64,000 nt of DNA from positions 310,001-374,000 of the forward strand of contig NZ_VSRN01000001.1 of assembly GCF_008369915.1 (NCBI RefSeq), read 5' to 3'. A program made the position numbers and the translations under genes. This DNA comes from Dyadobacter sp. UC 10. Its GTDB lineage: Bacteria; Bacteroidota; Bacteroidia; Cytophagales; Spirosomataceae. Positions 53,050 to 62,667 of this stretch are shown here, in pieces. The notes beneath the pieces are model-generated. The model saw only the letters and a program-made list of their open reading frames with translations. It had not been told where the DNA came from and made no database searches. Each line of letters opens with the position of its first letter. Positions within the stretch are counted from its first letter, which is position 1.

Positions 53050-54468
53050 TTATTTAACCTTTATTGAAGTGTAGTAAAGTTCGAGCCTGACGCCCGGGTC
53101 ATCACTTTGCTGATCTCCGATGATCAGTCTGTCAAAACTTTGTGAAAAGTCCGTATCGGCAGCCGGATACGTCGTTGATTTGATTCTATTGTCCGGATTT
53201 TGCTCATTGAACTGAGAAGTCCTGAGAACCAGCCCGCCCGGGTCTGATGCCTGACTGGCCATCAGCTCAGTTACGTATGAACTGACATCGAGCAAATAGT
53301 ATTGTTTGTTGGTAAACATATCATTTACTAACGGAGCAGAGACAGGCTCAGGAGCTGTGGCCGAAAGCTTGATAAGCTGTAACGGAAAACCTTCTGAATT
53401 AAGGTAAAATTCATTGTTTTTATCGACCCTGTAAACATACAATTTAGCAGGCGCTCTCAGTTGATTAGTTATCGAAAGCCTTTTGGGCGTTATTCTCAGA
53501 ATGGCGCGGTTAGCCGCAGAATACTTGACATCCCTCAGGCGCTTGATGAATGGAAGGTCAACCCTGGTCATCAAACCTGGCCCGGCCTGAACAAAGGTCA
53601 TATTCCCGGTTTGGGAAGAAGGCTGGGAAATTCTTTTGCTATTGGGCAAATTGGCCGAAGGTGTTCCGGCTCGGTCAGAGAGAATCTGGTTGTAAATAGC
53701 TCTGCTGCGAAGCACGGTCGAATCGCGCCGGGTACCATCCACCTCTGGCGTGTGGTAGTACATTAGCATCGCCGTACTATCCGTACGCAGTCCGAAGATT
53801 GCCCCATTGTCGGTAGAAGAATTTTTCAAAACCAGCCCTTTTACAAGATCAATCCATTCGGTATTGGATGGCAGGAGATTCGATTTGGCTTTGGCAAAAA
53901 TATCTTTTCCCAAAACGTCGGATAACCGGATTACCAACCTTGGACGGATTCTGGACAAGGGGGTAACTTTCAACCTGCCAATCGGCGCCGCCTCGTGGGG
54001 TGTAGAACTTTCGTTGAAGTAAGCCGGCTTGTCTACCAACATATCCGTCAGCAGCCTGTGTACTGATAAATTAAGCGGCTTGGTGGTATCTCCGTAAGAG
54101 TAGGCATCAAAATACATCGAAACCACCAGTGAATCATATACGGCCTGCTCAGGCACAGTGATCGCATTCTGGGTACCAGGCTGAAAAAAAGTACTCGCTT
54201 GCAGCTTCCCAAAGTAAGGGTCTACATATCTTCCTATCAACATCCGGGTGGCCGATCCGGTCATCACCGAATCGGTGATAACAGTCGAAAGCTGCACCGT
54301 TGAAGTATCAGAAAATAACACCGCGAAATCATCCTGGTCAGGCTGTACCGGCGACTCAATCTCATCTCCCCAGGGGTCACAGGATGTCATTGAGACTGAT
54401 AACCCCAATATAAGTAGGAATTTATACGCTGTTAAGGATCCCCTGAAGGACTTGTAATTGAATTTCAT
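53050..54468 (-). CDS. DUF4270 family lipoprotein
   Basis: A predicted lipoprotein of 472 residues with lipidation at C30 (SMTSCDPWG). The early region DDFAVLFSDTSTVQLSTVITDSVMTGSATRMLIGRYVDPYFGKLQASTFFQ is the typical DUF4270 opening. Later regions have many short beta-strands, an FIKRLRDVKYSAANRAILRI block and a C-terminal RLELYYT. DUF4270 is common in Bacteroidota and has no established function. It is transcribed divergently from a Kelch lipoprotein-DUF4907 pair, an arrangement that recurs in the phylum as far as I recall. Confidence 0.85.
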   Translation of the reverse strand: MKFNYKSFRGSLTAYKFLLILGLSVSMTSCDPWGDEIESPVQPDQDDFAVLFSDTSTVQLSTVITDSVMTGSATRMLIGRYVDPYFGKLQASTFFQPGTQNAITVPEQAVYDSLVVSMYFDAYSYGDTTKPLNLSVHRLLTDMLVDKPAYFNESSTPHEAAPIGRLKVTPLSRIRPRLVIRLSDVLGKDIFAKAKSNLLPSNTEWIDLVKGLVLKNSSTDNGAIFGLRTDSTAMLMYYHTPEVDGTRRDSTVLRSRAIYNQILSDRAGTPSANLPNSKRISQPSSQTGNMTFVQAGPGLMTRVDLPFIKRLRDVKYSAANRAILRITPKRLSITNQLRAPAKLYVYRVDKNNEFYLNSEGFPLQLIKLSATAPEPVSAPLVNDMFTNKQYYLLDVSSYVTELMASQASDPGGLVLRTSQFNEQNPDNRIKSTTYPAADTDFSQSFDRLIIGDQQSDDPGVRLELYYTSIKVK

Positions 54469-54492
54469 TTAGAGCAAGAACAGTAAAAAATG

Positions 54493-54522
54493 CAAAACTA
54501 TCATATGTAAGCTTAATTACAA
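54493..54522 (-). promoter_or_regulatory. Consensus promoter for the DUF4270 gene
   Basis: On the minus strand TTG (complement of 54520-54522), 19 bases, then TAGTTTTG (complement of 54493-54500) matches the Bacteroidota consensus. Transcription would start near 54486, 18 bases before the ATG. Confidence 0.7.
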
Positions 54523-54584
54523 TATGATTTGAACAATTAGACGCTGACAGAAATCTGTGAGAGGCTTGCAACAAAACCCTGGCA

Positions 54585-54779
54585 GGCCGGCGTAAAGTTT
54601 TAAGAGACTCAAAAAACGATACGCATGATCAGCTCAAAGAGTGGCAAGGCTATTTAGAAACGCAAAATGCAGTACGGTATTACAACCAATCACGACATGA
54701 ACTTCTCCTAATGGCACTGTCACCGGCAAGCAACAATGCGCGTAAATTCACGTTAAAAGTAACTGGCCGGTAAAGTTTT
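54585..54779. repeat. Near-identical direct motif in the DUF4270-Kelch gap
   Basis: GGCCGGCGTAAAGTTTT (54585-54601) and GGCCGGTAAAGTTTT (54765-54779) differ by a 2-base insertion and lie 180 bp apart. They are within the 465-bp divergent gap, in front of the Kelch promoter. They could be two binding sites of one regulator. No other gene or RNA was recognised in 54469-54933. Confidence 0.4.
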
Positions 54780-54800
54780 GGACAAAAAACAGCTTATAAT

Positions 54801-54832
54801 TTTTACTTAGCCCCTTCAAGCTATTATGTTTG
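54801..54832 (+). promoter_or_regulatory. Promoter for the Kelch-DUF4907 pair
   Basis: TTTT (54801-54804), 20 bases, then TATGTTTG (54825-54832) gives a perfect -7 box and a one-mismatch -33 box, with a leader of about 95 bases to the ATG. Confidence 0.55.
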
Positions 54833-54933
54833 CAAAAAATTAATGTAGGAAGCCTTTTCATCTGCGTTGCATTTACGCCCGCATCATTTTTATCAGTATT
54901 CATTTGTAACAATTCGTCAAACTATATTTTTTC

Positions 54934-55959
54934 ATGTTTAATACCTTAAAAAAGACTTCGTTAGCCATTCTAGTTGCTTCTATTGCTTTCGTTCAAATTA
55001 GCTGTAAAGATGATGATCCTGAAGCGGATAAAATGGGTAACTGGTATAGAAAGGACCTGCCCAGCTTCGGCGGATCTGCCCGCACCCGCTCTGTAAGTTT
55101 TTCGATTGGAGAGATCGGCTACATCGGGACCGGATATACCAACGAAACTGTACCTAGGGTTAAAGATTTCTGGGCTTATAATGCAGCCAACAAAATATGG
55201 TCTCAAGTAGCTCCGTTCCCTGGCTCAGGCCGCGCTGATGCAACAGCATTTGTTCTTGACGGCAAAGCATACGTAGGCACAGGCTATGATGATGTCAGAA
55301 CGGTTGATAACGGCTATAAGAAGGATTTTTATCAATTTGATCCTGCTGCCAACAAGTGGAAAGCCATCGCAGACTTCCCTACCACGCGCCAGTATGCGAC
55401 TTCCTTCGTAGCCAACAATAAGGCTTACGTGGGACTCGGTTACAACGGAAGCAATTATTTCCAGGACTTTTATGAGTATAACCCTGCCACAGATAAGTGG
55501 ACCGAGATTGCAACTTTCATTGGCGGTAAACGCGCAGGGGCAACGTCATTCTCGATTGCAGGCAAGGCTTATGTTGGATTTGGAAGAAGTAATTCAGGTT
55601 TAGCTACCAACGATCTTTACAGCTTTGACGCTGCTCAGGGTGGATGGACACGGATTCAATTCCCTAATGATGATGTAAAAGAAAAATTCGGAAGCAGAAC
55701 CAATGCGCTTGCGCTGGTAATGGCAGAGAAAGCCTACATCATTGGTGGCGACGGTAAATCTGATGTTTGGGAATTTGTTCCTGGGACAAATAGCTTTACT
55801 GAAATGGCTCCTTTCGTTGGTCAGAGAGGATATGCAGCTGGTTTTACTGTTGGTAATGTGGGTTACTTCGGCACGGGAAGTTCCTCCGGAACAGGCGGTC
55901 TGGATGATTTCTGGGCGTTTGATCCTAACAATGCAGCTAATGATGATGACAATCAGTGA
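54934..55959 (+). CDS. Kelch-repeat lipoprotein
   Basis: A predicted lipoprotein of 341 residues (lipidation at C24 in VQISC). Six or so Kelch-like beta-propeller blades follow, each about 48 residues with alternating GKAYVGTGY / FYQFDPAANKWKAIADFP patterns: SFSIGEIGYIGTGY, FVLDGKAYVGTGY, FVANNKAYVGLGY, FSIAGKAYVGFGR, MAEKAYIIGGD, FTVGNVGYFGTGS. Propellers of this kind bind proteins or glycans, and some are NanM-like epimerases, but no catalytic residues can be named. Its stop overlaps the next gene's GTG start. Confidence 0.85.
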   Translation: MFNTLKKTSLAILVASIAFVQISCKDDDPEADKMGNWYRKDLPSFGGSARTRSVSFSIGEIGYIGTGYTNETVPRVKDFWAYNAANKIWSQVAPFPGSGRADATAFVLDGKAYVGTGYDDVRTVDNGYKKDFYQFDPAANKWKAIADFPTTRQYATSFVANNKAYVGLGYNGSNYFQDFYEYNPATDKWTEIATFIGGKRAGATSFSIAGKAYVGFGRSNSGLATNDLYSFDAAQGGWTRIQFPNDDVKEKFGSRTNALALVMAEKAYIIGGDGKSDVWEFVPGTNSFTEMAPFVGQRGYAAGFTVGNVGYFGTGSSSGTGGLDDFWAFDPNNAANDDDNQ

Positions 55960-56312
55960 TTAGAAGGAATAAAAGCATTATCCTGATACTAAGTACGCTG
56001 GCCCTGGCTATTGCAGCTTATCTTCTCTTTTTCCTTAAACCGGATATCGGAGAGAGCAGCAACGGCCAGGGCCGGTCTGTTTTTAAAGTGGAGACTTTTC
56101 AGGCACCATCCGGCTGGGCCTACAGGATCTACCGCGACTCAATCGCTGTCATCGAGCAACTTACATTGCCCGGTATTCCGGGTAATGCGGGGTTTGAGTC
56201 CGAAGCGCTAGCAAGAAATACCGGCCTCCTGGTAAAGAAAAAACTGGATCAGGGCATCTTCCCTCCTACTGTCTCGCCTGGGGAACTTGATAGCCTCGGA
56301 GTGAAGTTCTGA
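55956..56312 (+). CDS. DUF4907 family protein
   Basis: A small protein of 118 residues starting at GTG 55956, overlapping the Kelch stop as GTGA, so it is translationally coupled. An N-terminal membrane/signal helix (SIILILSTLALAIAAYLLFFL) is followed by a ~75-residue domain with FKVETFQAPSGWAYRIYRDS, IVQ-like strand IAVIEQLTLPGIPGNAGFES and KKKLDQGIFPPTVSPGELDSLG, matching DUF4907 as I recall it. Function unknown; tight linkage suggests it acts with the Kelch lipoprotein in the periplasm. It converges on the next gene with a 19-bp gap. Confidence 0.75.
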   Translation: MIRRNKSIILILSTLALAIAAYLLFFLKPDIGESSNGQGRSVFKVETFQAPSGWAYRIYRDSIAVIEQLTLPGIPGNAGFESEALARNTGLLVKKKLDQGIFPPTVSPGELDSLGVKF

Positions 56313-56331
56313 CTACACGCCTCATTCTTTA

Positions 56332-57426
56332 TTAATCTTGGGCTCTACGAACCTGATAAATCGCCGAGATAGGGTAATGGTCAGAATACTTGATATCGCT
56401 GTGAGTCTTAAAGTCCAGCAGTTGCAGCCGGTCTGAATCGTAAAACTGGTGGTCGATCCGGATAAAGTAGGGCAGGTTATTAAAAGTGAATCCAAATCCG
56501 CTGCCTTTTTCTTCAAAGGCGTTCGCATAGCTTTCCCTCATTTTTCCATATACATATCCATATGGTATTTCATTGAAATCTCCGCAAACTATCACCGGAT
56601 AAGGAGAATCGCCGGCCCAGTTCTGCAATGCCTTTATTTCCTGTGAACGCTTGCGGAAGCCAAATTTCATCCTGCTGAAAGTGACTTTCCCCTCTTTGAC
56701 TACCCCATCTACTTTCTTTTGATCCGCTAGTTTACCCAGATCAAGGGTCATCGAGTAAAGATGCAAAGCGATAATGCGTACCGTATCTGTTCCGATTTTT
56801 ATATCAGCCTGGATCATCCCATTCTGAGCCTCAAAAATCGTATCCCTGCTATTGATGATGGGATATTTAGAAAAAACGGCCAGCCCGATGTACTGCCCCC
56901 ACCGGTTTTGGCTATGCCCGTATCTGAGCGAATGCGTGAATCCCTGTTTCTTAAAAAAATCTGCTGTCTTAGACATTGCCTTGCCTTCGTCATAAAACTC
57001 GGGCATACAAAGCACATCACCCTGCCCGGCAATCCAATTTTTCATTTCCCTGACCTGCTCTTTCCTGCCTGGCTCCTGCTCCTTTACATTGCGCATAAAG
57101 ACCTGAGTATTAAAGCTTAGTACTTTGAAACTATCTGATACTTCCTGCTTGCTTGTACCCCTTGAACTCTTGAAAGCAAACGTTCTGTCTAAAAACAGGC
57201 CGCTCAGCAAAATCAGTCCCAGCGGCAAAAGGGCTTTTTGTTTCTTAATTACATACCAAACGGGGACAGAAATGGCATGGATAATGATTACAACAGGAAA
57301 TGACATCATCATGAATCCAGCCACCCAGCCGTCCAGGGGGATCCACAAGATCAGCGCGTAAACCAAAAGAGTATAGAAGGCAAAGCACTTATACAGAAAC
57401 CACAAAAACTTTTCAATTCCAACCAT
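56332..57426 (-). CDS. Membrane-anchored endonuclease/exonuclease/phosphatase-family protein
   Basis: A protein of 364 residues from ATG 57426. Two or three hydrophobic helices occupy about 1-85, then an EEP-fold domain from about 105: KVLSFNTQVF (metal-binding Asn), MPEFYDEG (catalytic Glu), ALHLYSMTLD, VCGDFNEIPYGYVYGKM (catalytic Asp/Asn) and SDHYPISAIY (catalytic His). The active-site set is complete. Members hydrolyse phosphodiesters in nucleic acids, phospholipids or inositol phosphates; substrate here is unknown. The domain could face the periplasm or cytoplasm depending on topology. Confidence 0.85.
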   Translation of the reverse strand: MVGIEKFLWFLYKCFAFYTLLVYALILWIPLDGWVAGFMMMSFPVVIIIHAISVPVWYVIKKQKALLPLGLILLSGLFLDRTFAFKSSRGTSKQEVSDSFKVLSFNTQVFMRNVKEQEPGRKEQVREMKNWIAGQGDVLCMPEFYDEGKAMSKTADFFKKQGFTHSLRYGHSQNRWGQYIGLAVFSKYPIINSRDTIFEAQNGMIQADIKIGTDTVRIIALHLYSMTLDLGKLADQKKVDGVVKEGKVTFSRMKFGFRKRSQEIKALQNWAGDSPYPVIVCGDFNEIPYGYVYGKMRESYANAFEEKGSGFGFTFNNLPYFIRIDHQFYDSDRLQLLDFKTHSDIKYSDHYPISAIYQVRRAQD

Positions 57427-57488
57427 CAAATCATTGTTATTTTGACAAAAATAGGCATTGGATATCAATTCTGAAGACCTTCATTCAG

Positions 57489-57519
57489 TTGTAGATGTGA
57501 TAAAATAGTTATATCTTTG
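57489..57519 (+). promoter_or_regulatory. Promoter of the rimP-nusA-infB operon
   Basis: TTG (57489-57491), 20 bases, then TATCTTTG (57512-57519) is a perfect Bacteroidota promoter. Transcription should start near 57526, giving a leader of about 64 bases. Confidence 0.75.
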
Positions 57520-57548
57520 CAGCCAATTCTATTTTGATCGATTGATTG

Positions 57549-57572
57549 AGGGGGACGCCAATCCCCTTTTTT
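57549..57572 (+). promoter_or_regulatory. Attenuator-like hairpin in the rimP leader
   Basis: AGGGGGA (57549-57555) pairs with TCCCCTT (57562-57568, one G-U pair) across a 6-base loop and is followed by T residues to 57571, like an intrinsic terminator. It lies between the promoter and the rimP ATG, so early termination could control the whole translation-factor operon. Because NusA itself acts on hairpin pausing, feedback is conceivable (inference). Confidence 0.55.
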
Positions 57573-57589
57573 ATTTGCATAAAGTCTTC

Positions 57590-58072
57590 ATGACAATAAA
57601 GGAAAATTTAGAAGTGTTATTGGCCCCTCTGCTACAAGACGGTGATTGCTATTTGGTTGACATTATTACCAAGCCTTCCAAGGTGAGTCAGAAAATAACA
57701 ATTCTGGTAGATAGCGACGAAGGAATTACAATTCAGCAATGCACTTCCATCAGTCGCAGGCTGGCCAAACAGCTTGAAGAACTGGATCTGATTACAGAGG
57801 CATACACACTTGAAGTTTCTTCACCGGGTCTGGATCAGCCGCTGGTTTTGCCGCGCCAATACAAAAAGAATGTGGGACGGAATCTGAAAATTACCCTGAA
57901 AACCGGGGAAGTGATCAGTGGCACGCTGACTGATGCAGACGAGCAGCAGATCAGTATACAAATGCCTCTCCCGAAAAAAAAATCGAAAGTACCTGTTGAC
58001 GAAAGCCTTTTACTACGGAAAATTTCGCTCGAAGAGGTGTCAAAGGCAATAGTTGAAATATCATTTAAATGA
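57590..58072 (+). CDS. rimP: Ribosome maturation factor RimP
   Basis: A cytoplasmic factor of 160 residues needed for maturation of the 30S subunit. The N-terminal domain has CYLVDIITKPSKVSQKITILVDSDEGITIQQCTSISRRLAKQLEE. The linker-region signature YTLEVSSPGLDQPL is diagnostic, and the C-terminal Sm-like domain has ITLKTGEVISGTLTDADEQQISI. The ATG at 57590 is preferred; an upstream in-frame start at 57542 would lie within the leader before the hairpin. It is the first gene of the conserved rimP-nusA-infB order. Confidence 0.95.
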   Translation: MTIKENLEVLLAPLLQDGDCYLVDIITKPSKVSQKITILVDSDEGITIQQCTSISRRLAKQLEELDLITEAYTLEVSSPGLDQPLVLPRQYKKNVGRNLKITLKTGEVISGTLTDADEQQISIQMPLPKKKSKVPVDESLLLRKISLEEVSKAIVEISFK

Positions 58073-58159
58073 GATTCGCGGACGGAAAACCTTTACCGTC
58101 TTGTAATCAATGACATAATATGTATAACTTAGTATCAGCAAATATTCTTTAAATAAGCA

Positions 58160-59401
58160 ATGGATAGCGGAATATTAATTGAATCATTCGCGGAGTTTGC
58201 AAACTCTAAAAACATTGATCGGCCAACCATGATCAGCGTTTTAGAAGAGGTATTTCGTACCATGATTCGTAAGAAATATGGTACGGACGACAATTTTGAT
58301 GTAATTATTAACCCTGAAAGCGGCGACCTTGAAATGTGGCGCACCAGGGAGATCGTTGACGACAACTCAGAGGATATCTGGGACTATAATAAGATTCCTC
58401 TTGCCGAGGCGCGCAAAATCCAGGGTGATTTTGAAGTAGGTGAAGAAGTGGCCGAAGAAGTGAAACTCATCGAATTCGGCCGCAGGCTTGTGCAAACTGC
58501 GCGTCAGACGCTGATCCAGAAAATCAAGGACATGGAAAAGGAAATCATGTTCGAAAAATACAAGGATCAGGTTGGGGAAATGATTACCGGAGAAGTTTAT
58601 CAGACATTGCGTCATGAAGTAATCATCGTTGATCCGGAAGGAAACGAACTTTCTCTTCCGCGTAACGAGCAGATTTCCAAAGACCGGTTCCGCAAAGGCG
58701 AGTCTGTTAAGTCCGTCATCCACAAAGTGGAAATGAACAATGGATCACCAAAGATTACCTTGTCGAGAACGTCCCCTGTTTTTTTAGAAAGGCTCTTTGA
58801 AGTAGAGATTCCGGAGATCTATGACGGGATTATATCGGTAAGACGAGTTGTACGTGAACCAGGTGAGCGCGCGAAAGTGGCCGTTGAGTCTTATGATGAC
58901 AGAATTGATCCGGTGGGTGCATGCGTTGGTATGAAAGGGTCTCGGATCCACTCGATCGTTCGTGAACTTGGAAATGAGAATATTGACGTAATCAACTATA
59001 CAGACAATCTGGAACTGCTCATCAGCAGAGCGCTGAGCCCTGCCAAAGTAAGTTCCATGCAGATCGATCGCGATGCGAAGAGGGTTTCGGTATTTTTGAA
59101 ACCTGACCAGGTATCGCTGGCAATCGGGAAAGGAGGGCAGAATATCAAACTTGCCGGTAAGCTGGTTGGAATGGAAATTGATGTGTTCCGAGATGTCGAA
59201 GAGCAAAATGACGAAGACGTTGACTTGACCGAATTCTCTGACGAGATCGACGAATGGATTATCAGTGAACTGCATAAGATAGGTTTAGATACCGCTAAAA
59301 GCGTATTGGCCCTCAACCGCGATGAATTGGTAAGAAGGACCGACCTGGAAGAAGCAACAGTCGAAGAAGTACTGGAAATACTTCGGAAAGAATTTGAATA
59401 A
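58160..59401 (+). CDS. nusA: Transcription termination/antitermination factor NusA
   Basis: An RNA-polymerase-binding factor of 413 residues that controls pausing, termination and antitermination. The N-terminal domain begins LIESFAEFANSKNIDRPTMISVLEEVF. An S1 domain lies at about 135-200 (GEMITGEVYQTLRHEVII; EQISKDRFRKGESVKSVI). Two KH domains follow (DPVGACVGMKGSRIHSIVRELGNENIDVI; VSLAIGKGGQNIKLAGKLVGMEIDV). The C-terminus has one helix-hairpin-helix-like segment (LHKIGLDTAKSVLALNRDELVRRTDLEE) instead of the acidic repeats of E. coli. Length is normal for Bacteroidota. The infB gene follows after 75 bp that include a small CCCGG/CCGGG hairpin. Confidence 0.97.
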   Translation: MDSGILIESFAEFANSKNIDRPTMISVLEEVFRTMIRKKYGTDDNFDVIINPESGDLEMWRTREIVDDNSEDIWDYNKIPLAEARKIQGDFEVGEEVAEEVKLIEFGRRLVQTARQTLIQKIKDMEKEIMFEKYKDQVGEMITGEVYQTLRHEVIIVDPEGNELSLPRNEQISKDRFRKGESVKSVIHKVEMNNGSPKITLSRTSPVFLERLFEVEIPEIYDGIISVRRVVREPGERAKVAVESYDDRIDPVGACVGMKGSRIHSIVRELGNENIDVINYTDNLELLISRALSPAKVSSMQIDRDAKRVSVFLKPDQVSLAIGKGGQNIKLAGKLVGMEIDVFRDVEEQNDEDVDLTEFSDEIDEWIISELHKIGLDTAKSVLALNRDELVRRTDLEEATVEEVLEILRKEFE

Positions 59402-59476
59402 TACAATAACTGGCACGCCCGGCCAAAGTGACCGGGTTTGCGATAATGCAAAACTTTTTTTCTATTAATTGCTAAT

Positions 59477-62400
59477 ATGGCAGAAGATAAAATGATGCGC
59501 CTTAGCCAAGTGGCACGGATCCTGAACGTGGGAATTACTACGATCGTGGATCATCTGTCTGCCAAGGGGTATAAGGTGGAAAGTAATCCAAATACCAAAA
59601 TTAATTCTGATCAAATCGAGTTTTTGGCCAAGGATTTTAAGTCTGATGACCTTCGGTCTTCATTGTCTTATAAACCTGCCCCGGTAGAAGCTCCTGTTGA
59701 AATAAAAGAGGATAAGGTCAAAAGTGATGTTGACGGGATTCTGTATTTCCGTAATGCCCAGAAGCCTGAGGAAAAACAAGCAGTAGAAGAGGAGAAACCA
59801 GCTGCACCTCAGCCTGCTATTGAAAACAGGTTGCCAGGCATCAAGGTTGTCGGCAAGATCGATCTGGATCAAAAACGCCCTGTCCAGCCACAACCGGCAG
59901 CTCCTGTGGAAGAAACCAAGCCAGCTTCTGCACCTGAACCTGTTGCTGCTCCCGCTGCTAAAGAGCCGGAAGTAGCAGCCCCTGCTGCGAAAGCGGTTGA
60001 AAAACCCGAACCGGTTGCTCCAAAACCAGAGGTTGAGAAAATTGCAGAAGCACCTGCTGTTCCTGTGGAAGCTCCAAAAGCTCCCGAGCCAGTGGCTGTT
60101 GAACCAAAACCGGCAGCGGAACCTCAGCCAGAAGCGGAGAAACCTGCTATTGCCGCAGAAGCCGCTGCAACAAGCCCGGTTGAAGCTGAAAAGCCCGCAA
60201 TTACACAAGCTGAAACCGCCGACGCTGAGCCAGCAGGTTCCGACCTCATCGAGGCCCGTGGCGAACAGCTACGAGGACTTCGCGTTGTCGGTAAAATCGA
60301 GCTGCCCTCTGACAAGGCTAAAAAGAAAGACCCTGTTGCGTCCAGCGACTCAGCAGCCGATAAAAAACGCAGAAGGAAGCGTAAGCGTATCCGTGACGGA
60401 TCGGTAGCGCCCGGTGAGAACAAGCCGGCAACTACTACAACAGATGCTACGTCGACAACTGCAAGAACACCAGGCGCTTCTGCAACTGGAAACAGACAGA
60501 ATGCACCGGCATCAGGCACTACGCCCGCACAGCCAGGTACACAGCAGGCCAACGCCCGTACAGGCCCAGGAAATCGTGCTGGCAGCACCAATAACCGTAG
60601 AGGAGGAGGACGACGTGAAGAAGTTTCTGACAAAGAAGTTTCTGATAATATCAAAGCAACCATGGCCCGGATGGGCGGTGGAAACACCAGGAATATGGCG
60701 CGTGGCAAAGGTGCCCGGCGTCGTGACCGCGCAGATCAGAACGATCCAAACGGCCTTGGTGAAGAGGAAACAAAAGTATTGCGCGTCACAGAATTCGTAT
60801 CAGCGAATGACCTGGCTTCACTAATGGATGTTACCGTTCAAGAGGTAATTTCAGTATGTATGAGCATGGGTATGTTCGTTTCAATCAACCAGCGCCTTGA
60901 TGCAGAAGCAATTACTTTCATCGCCGACGAATTTGGTTTTGAGGTAGCGTTTATTTCTGCCGAAGAAGAAGTCCAAAACGACGTTGTTGAAGAAGTTGAT
61001 ACAGAAGAAAGCCTGATAGAAAGAGCGCCGATTGTGACAGTAATGGGTCACGTCGACCACGGTAAAACATCCCTGCTCGACTATATCCGCCAGGAAAACG
61101 TGGCAAGTGGCGAAGCGGGTGGAATTACGCAGCACATTGGAGCTTACAGTGTTAAAACCAAAACCGGTAAGCAGGTCACTTTCCTGGATACCCCTGGTCA
61201 CGAAGCATTTACGGCGATGCGTGCACGTGGAGCAAAAGTTACTGACGTTGTAATCATCGTGATTGCAGCAGACGATAGCATCATGCCACAAACACGCGAG
61301 GCGATTAATCACGCCCAGGTTGCCGGAGCCCCTATTGTTTTTGCATTCAGTAAAATAGATAAGGCGGGAGCTAATACCGAAAAAATTCGGGAAGAGCTTG
61401 CCAATATGAATATCCTGGTGGAAGAATGGGGTGGTAAATACCAAACCCAGGAAATTTCTTCCAAATCTGGTCTTGGTATTGATCTTCTTTTGGAAAAAGT
61501 GCTTCTGGAAGCAGAATTGCTAGAACTGAAAGCCAATCCGGATCGCCGTGCAATAGGTACTGTAGTAGAAGCATCCCTGGATAAGGGACGCGGATATGTG
61601 ACAACAATCCTTGTTGAAACGGGTACATTAAAGGTTGGGGACGTTGTTCTGGCCGGGGCGCATTTCGGTAAAGTGAAAGCGATGACCGACTATCTTGGTA
61701 AGAAGCTAAAAACTGCCGGACCATCCACACCAGTTCAGTTACTTGGTTTAAATGGCGCGCCACAGGCGGGTGACCGTTTCAATGTTTTCGAAAACGAGCG
61801 CGATGCGCGTGATATCGCCACCAAACGTGAGCAGATTCAAAGGGAGCAGTCGATCCGTACCCGCAAACACATCACCCTGGAAGAAATTGGTCGCCGGAAA
61901 GCGATTGGTAGTTTCCGTGAGCTGAATTTGATTGTTAAAGGTGACGTTGATGGATCGGTTGAAGCGCTTTCCGACTCATTGCTGCAACTTTCGACTAACG
62001 AGGTTCAGGTAAATATAATCCACAAGGCCGTTGGTCAGATATCCGAATCGGATGTTAACCTGGCCATTGCAGCCGACGCGATTATTGTAGGCTTCCAGGT
62101 GCGTCCGTCTTCGAATGCCAAGAAAATGGCAGAACAGGACCAGATCGAAATCCGTCACTACTCAGTTATTTACAATGCAATTGAGGAAATCAAGGACGCG
62201 ATGACAGGTATGCTTGCGCCTACAATCGAAGAGATCATTACAGGTAATATCGAGATCCGTGAGGTATTCAAAATCAGCCGCATAGGAACGATTGCAGGAT
62301 GTTACGTAACAGATGGTTATGTGAAACGCAACAACAAGATCCGTGTCGTTAGAGATGGTATCGTACTTTATACCGGAGAAATCGACTCACTGAAACGTTA

Positions 62401-62527
62401 CAAAGATGATGTTCAGGAGGTTAGAAACGGTTATGAATGTGGTCTGAGCATCAAAAATTACAATGATATCGAAGTAGGTGATATCATCGAAAGCTTCGAG
62501 CTTCGCGAAGTGAAAAGAACGCTTTGA
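59477..62527 (+). CDS. infB: Translation initiation factor IF-2
   Basis: The GTPase that brings initiator tRNA to the 30S subunit, 1016 residues. An N-terminal IF2_N domain ([25 protein letters not shown]) is followed by a long linker (about 60-420) rich in Pro, Ala, Glu and Lys, then a basic Arg/Gly part. A second IF2_N-type module ([22 protein letters not shown]) precedes the G domain with G1 GHVDHGKT (524-531), DTPGHEAF and FSKIDKAG. Domains II, III and IV complete it, ending [12 protein letters not shown]. The very low-complexity linker explains the long spurious frames on the other strand here. It is the last gene of the rimP operon. Confidence 0.98.
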   Translation: MAEDKMMRLSQVARILNVGITTIVDHLSAKGYKVESNPNTKINSDQIEFLAKDFKSDDLRSSLSYKPAPVEAPVEIKEDKVKSDVDGILYFRNAQKPEEKQAVEEEKPAAPQPAIENRLPGIKVVGKIDLDQKRPVQPQPAAPVEETKPASAPEPVAAPAAKEPEVAAPAAKAVEKPEPVAPKPEVEKIAEAPAVPVEAPKAPEPVAVEPKPAAEPQPEAEKPAIAAEAAATSPVEAEKPAITQAETADAEPAGSDLIEARGEQLRGLRVVGKIELPSDKAKKKDPVASSDSAADKKRRRKRKRIRDGSVAPGENKPATTTTDATSTTARTPGASATGNRQNAPASGTTPAQPGTQQANARTGPGNRAGSTNNRRGGGRREEVSDKEVSDNIKATMARMGGGNTRNMARGKGARRRDRADQNDPNGLGEEETKVLRVTEFVSANDLASLMDVTVQEVISVCMSMGMFVSINQRLDAEAITFIADEFGFEVAFISAEEEVQNDVVEEVDTEESLIERAPIVTVMGHVDHGKTSLLDYIRQENVASGEAGGITQHIGAYSVKTKTGKQVTFLDTPGHEAFTAMRARGAKVTDVVIIVIAADDSIMPQTREAINHAQVAGAPIVFAFSKIDKAGANTEKIREELANMNILVEEWGGKYQTQEISSKSGLGIDLLLEKVLLEAELLELKANPDRRAIGTVVEASLDKGRGYVTTILVETGTLKVGDVVLAGAHFGKVKAMTDYLGKKLKTAGPSTPVQLLGLNGAPQAGDRFNVFENERDARDIATKREQIQREQSIRTRKHITLEEIGRRKAIGSFRELNLIVKGDVDGSVEALSDSLLQLSTNEVQVNIIHKAVGQISESDVNLAIAADAIIVGFQVRPSSNAKKMAEQDQIEIRHYSVIYNAIEEIKDAMTGMLAPTIEEIITGNIEIREVFKISRIGTIAGCYVTDGYVKRNNKIRVVRDGIVLYTGEIDSLKRYKDDVQEVRNGYECGLSIKNYNDIEVGDIIESFELREVKRTL

Positions 62528-62564
62528 GAAAAAGCTTAAAGATTGAGATGTAAAGTTTAAGACT

Positions 62565-62596
62565 AATCCCAGCTGCTGATACGGCTGGGATTTTTT
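62565..62596 (+). terminator. Terminator of the rimP-nusA-infB operon
   Basis: AATCCCAGC (62565-62573) pairs with GCTGGGATT (62584-62592), followed by a T-run to 62596, 38 bases after the infB stop. Confidence 0.9.
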
Positions 62597-62667
62597 GCTT
62601 CCGCGACTTAAAAAAGTTGTGCTGCGTCGCACAGTTCTGCATCTATCATGATGATAATGGTGCTCGC

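Noticed and set aside
59660..60708. Long Cys/Phe/Arg-rich and Ala/Ser-rich minus-strand frames within infB
   Set aside because: They arise from the low-complexity Pro-Ala-Glu linker of IF-2 read on the other strand.
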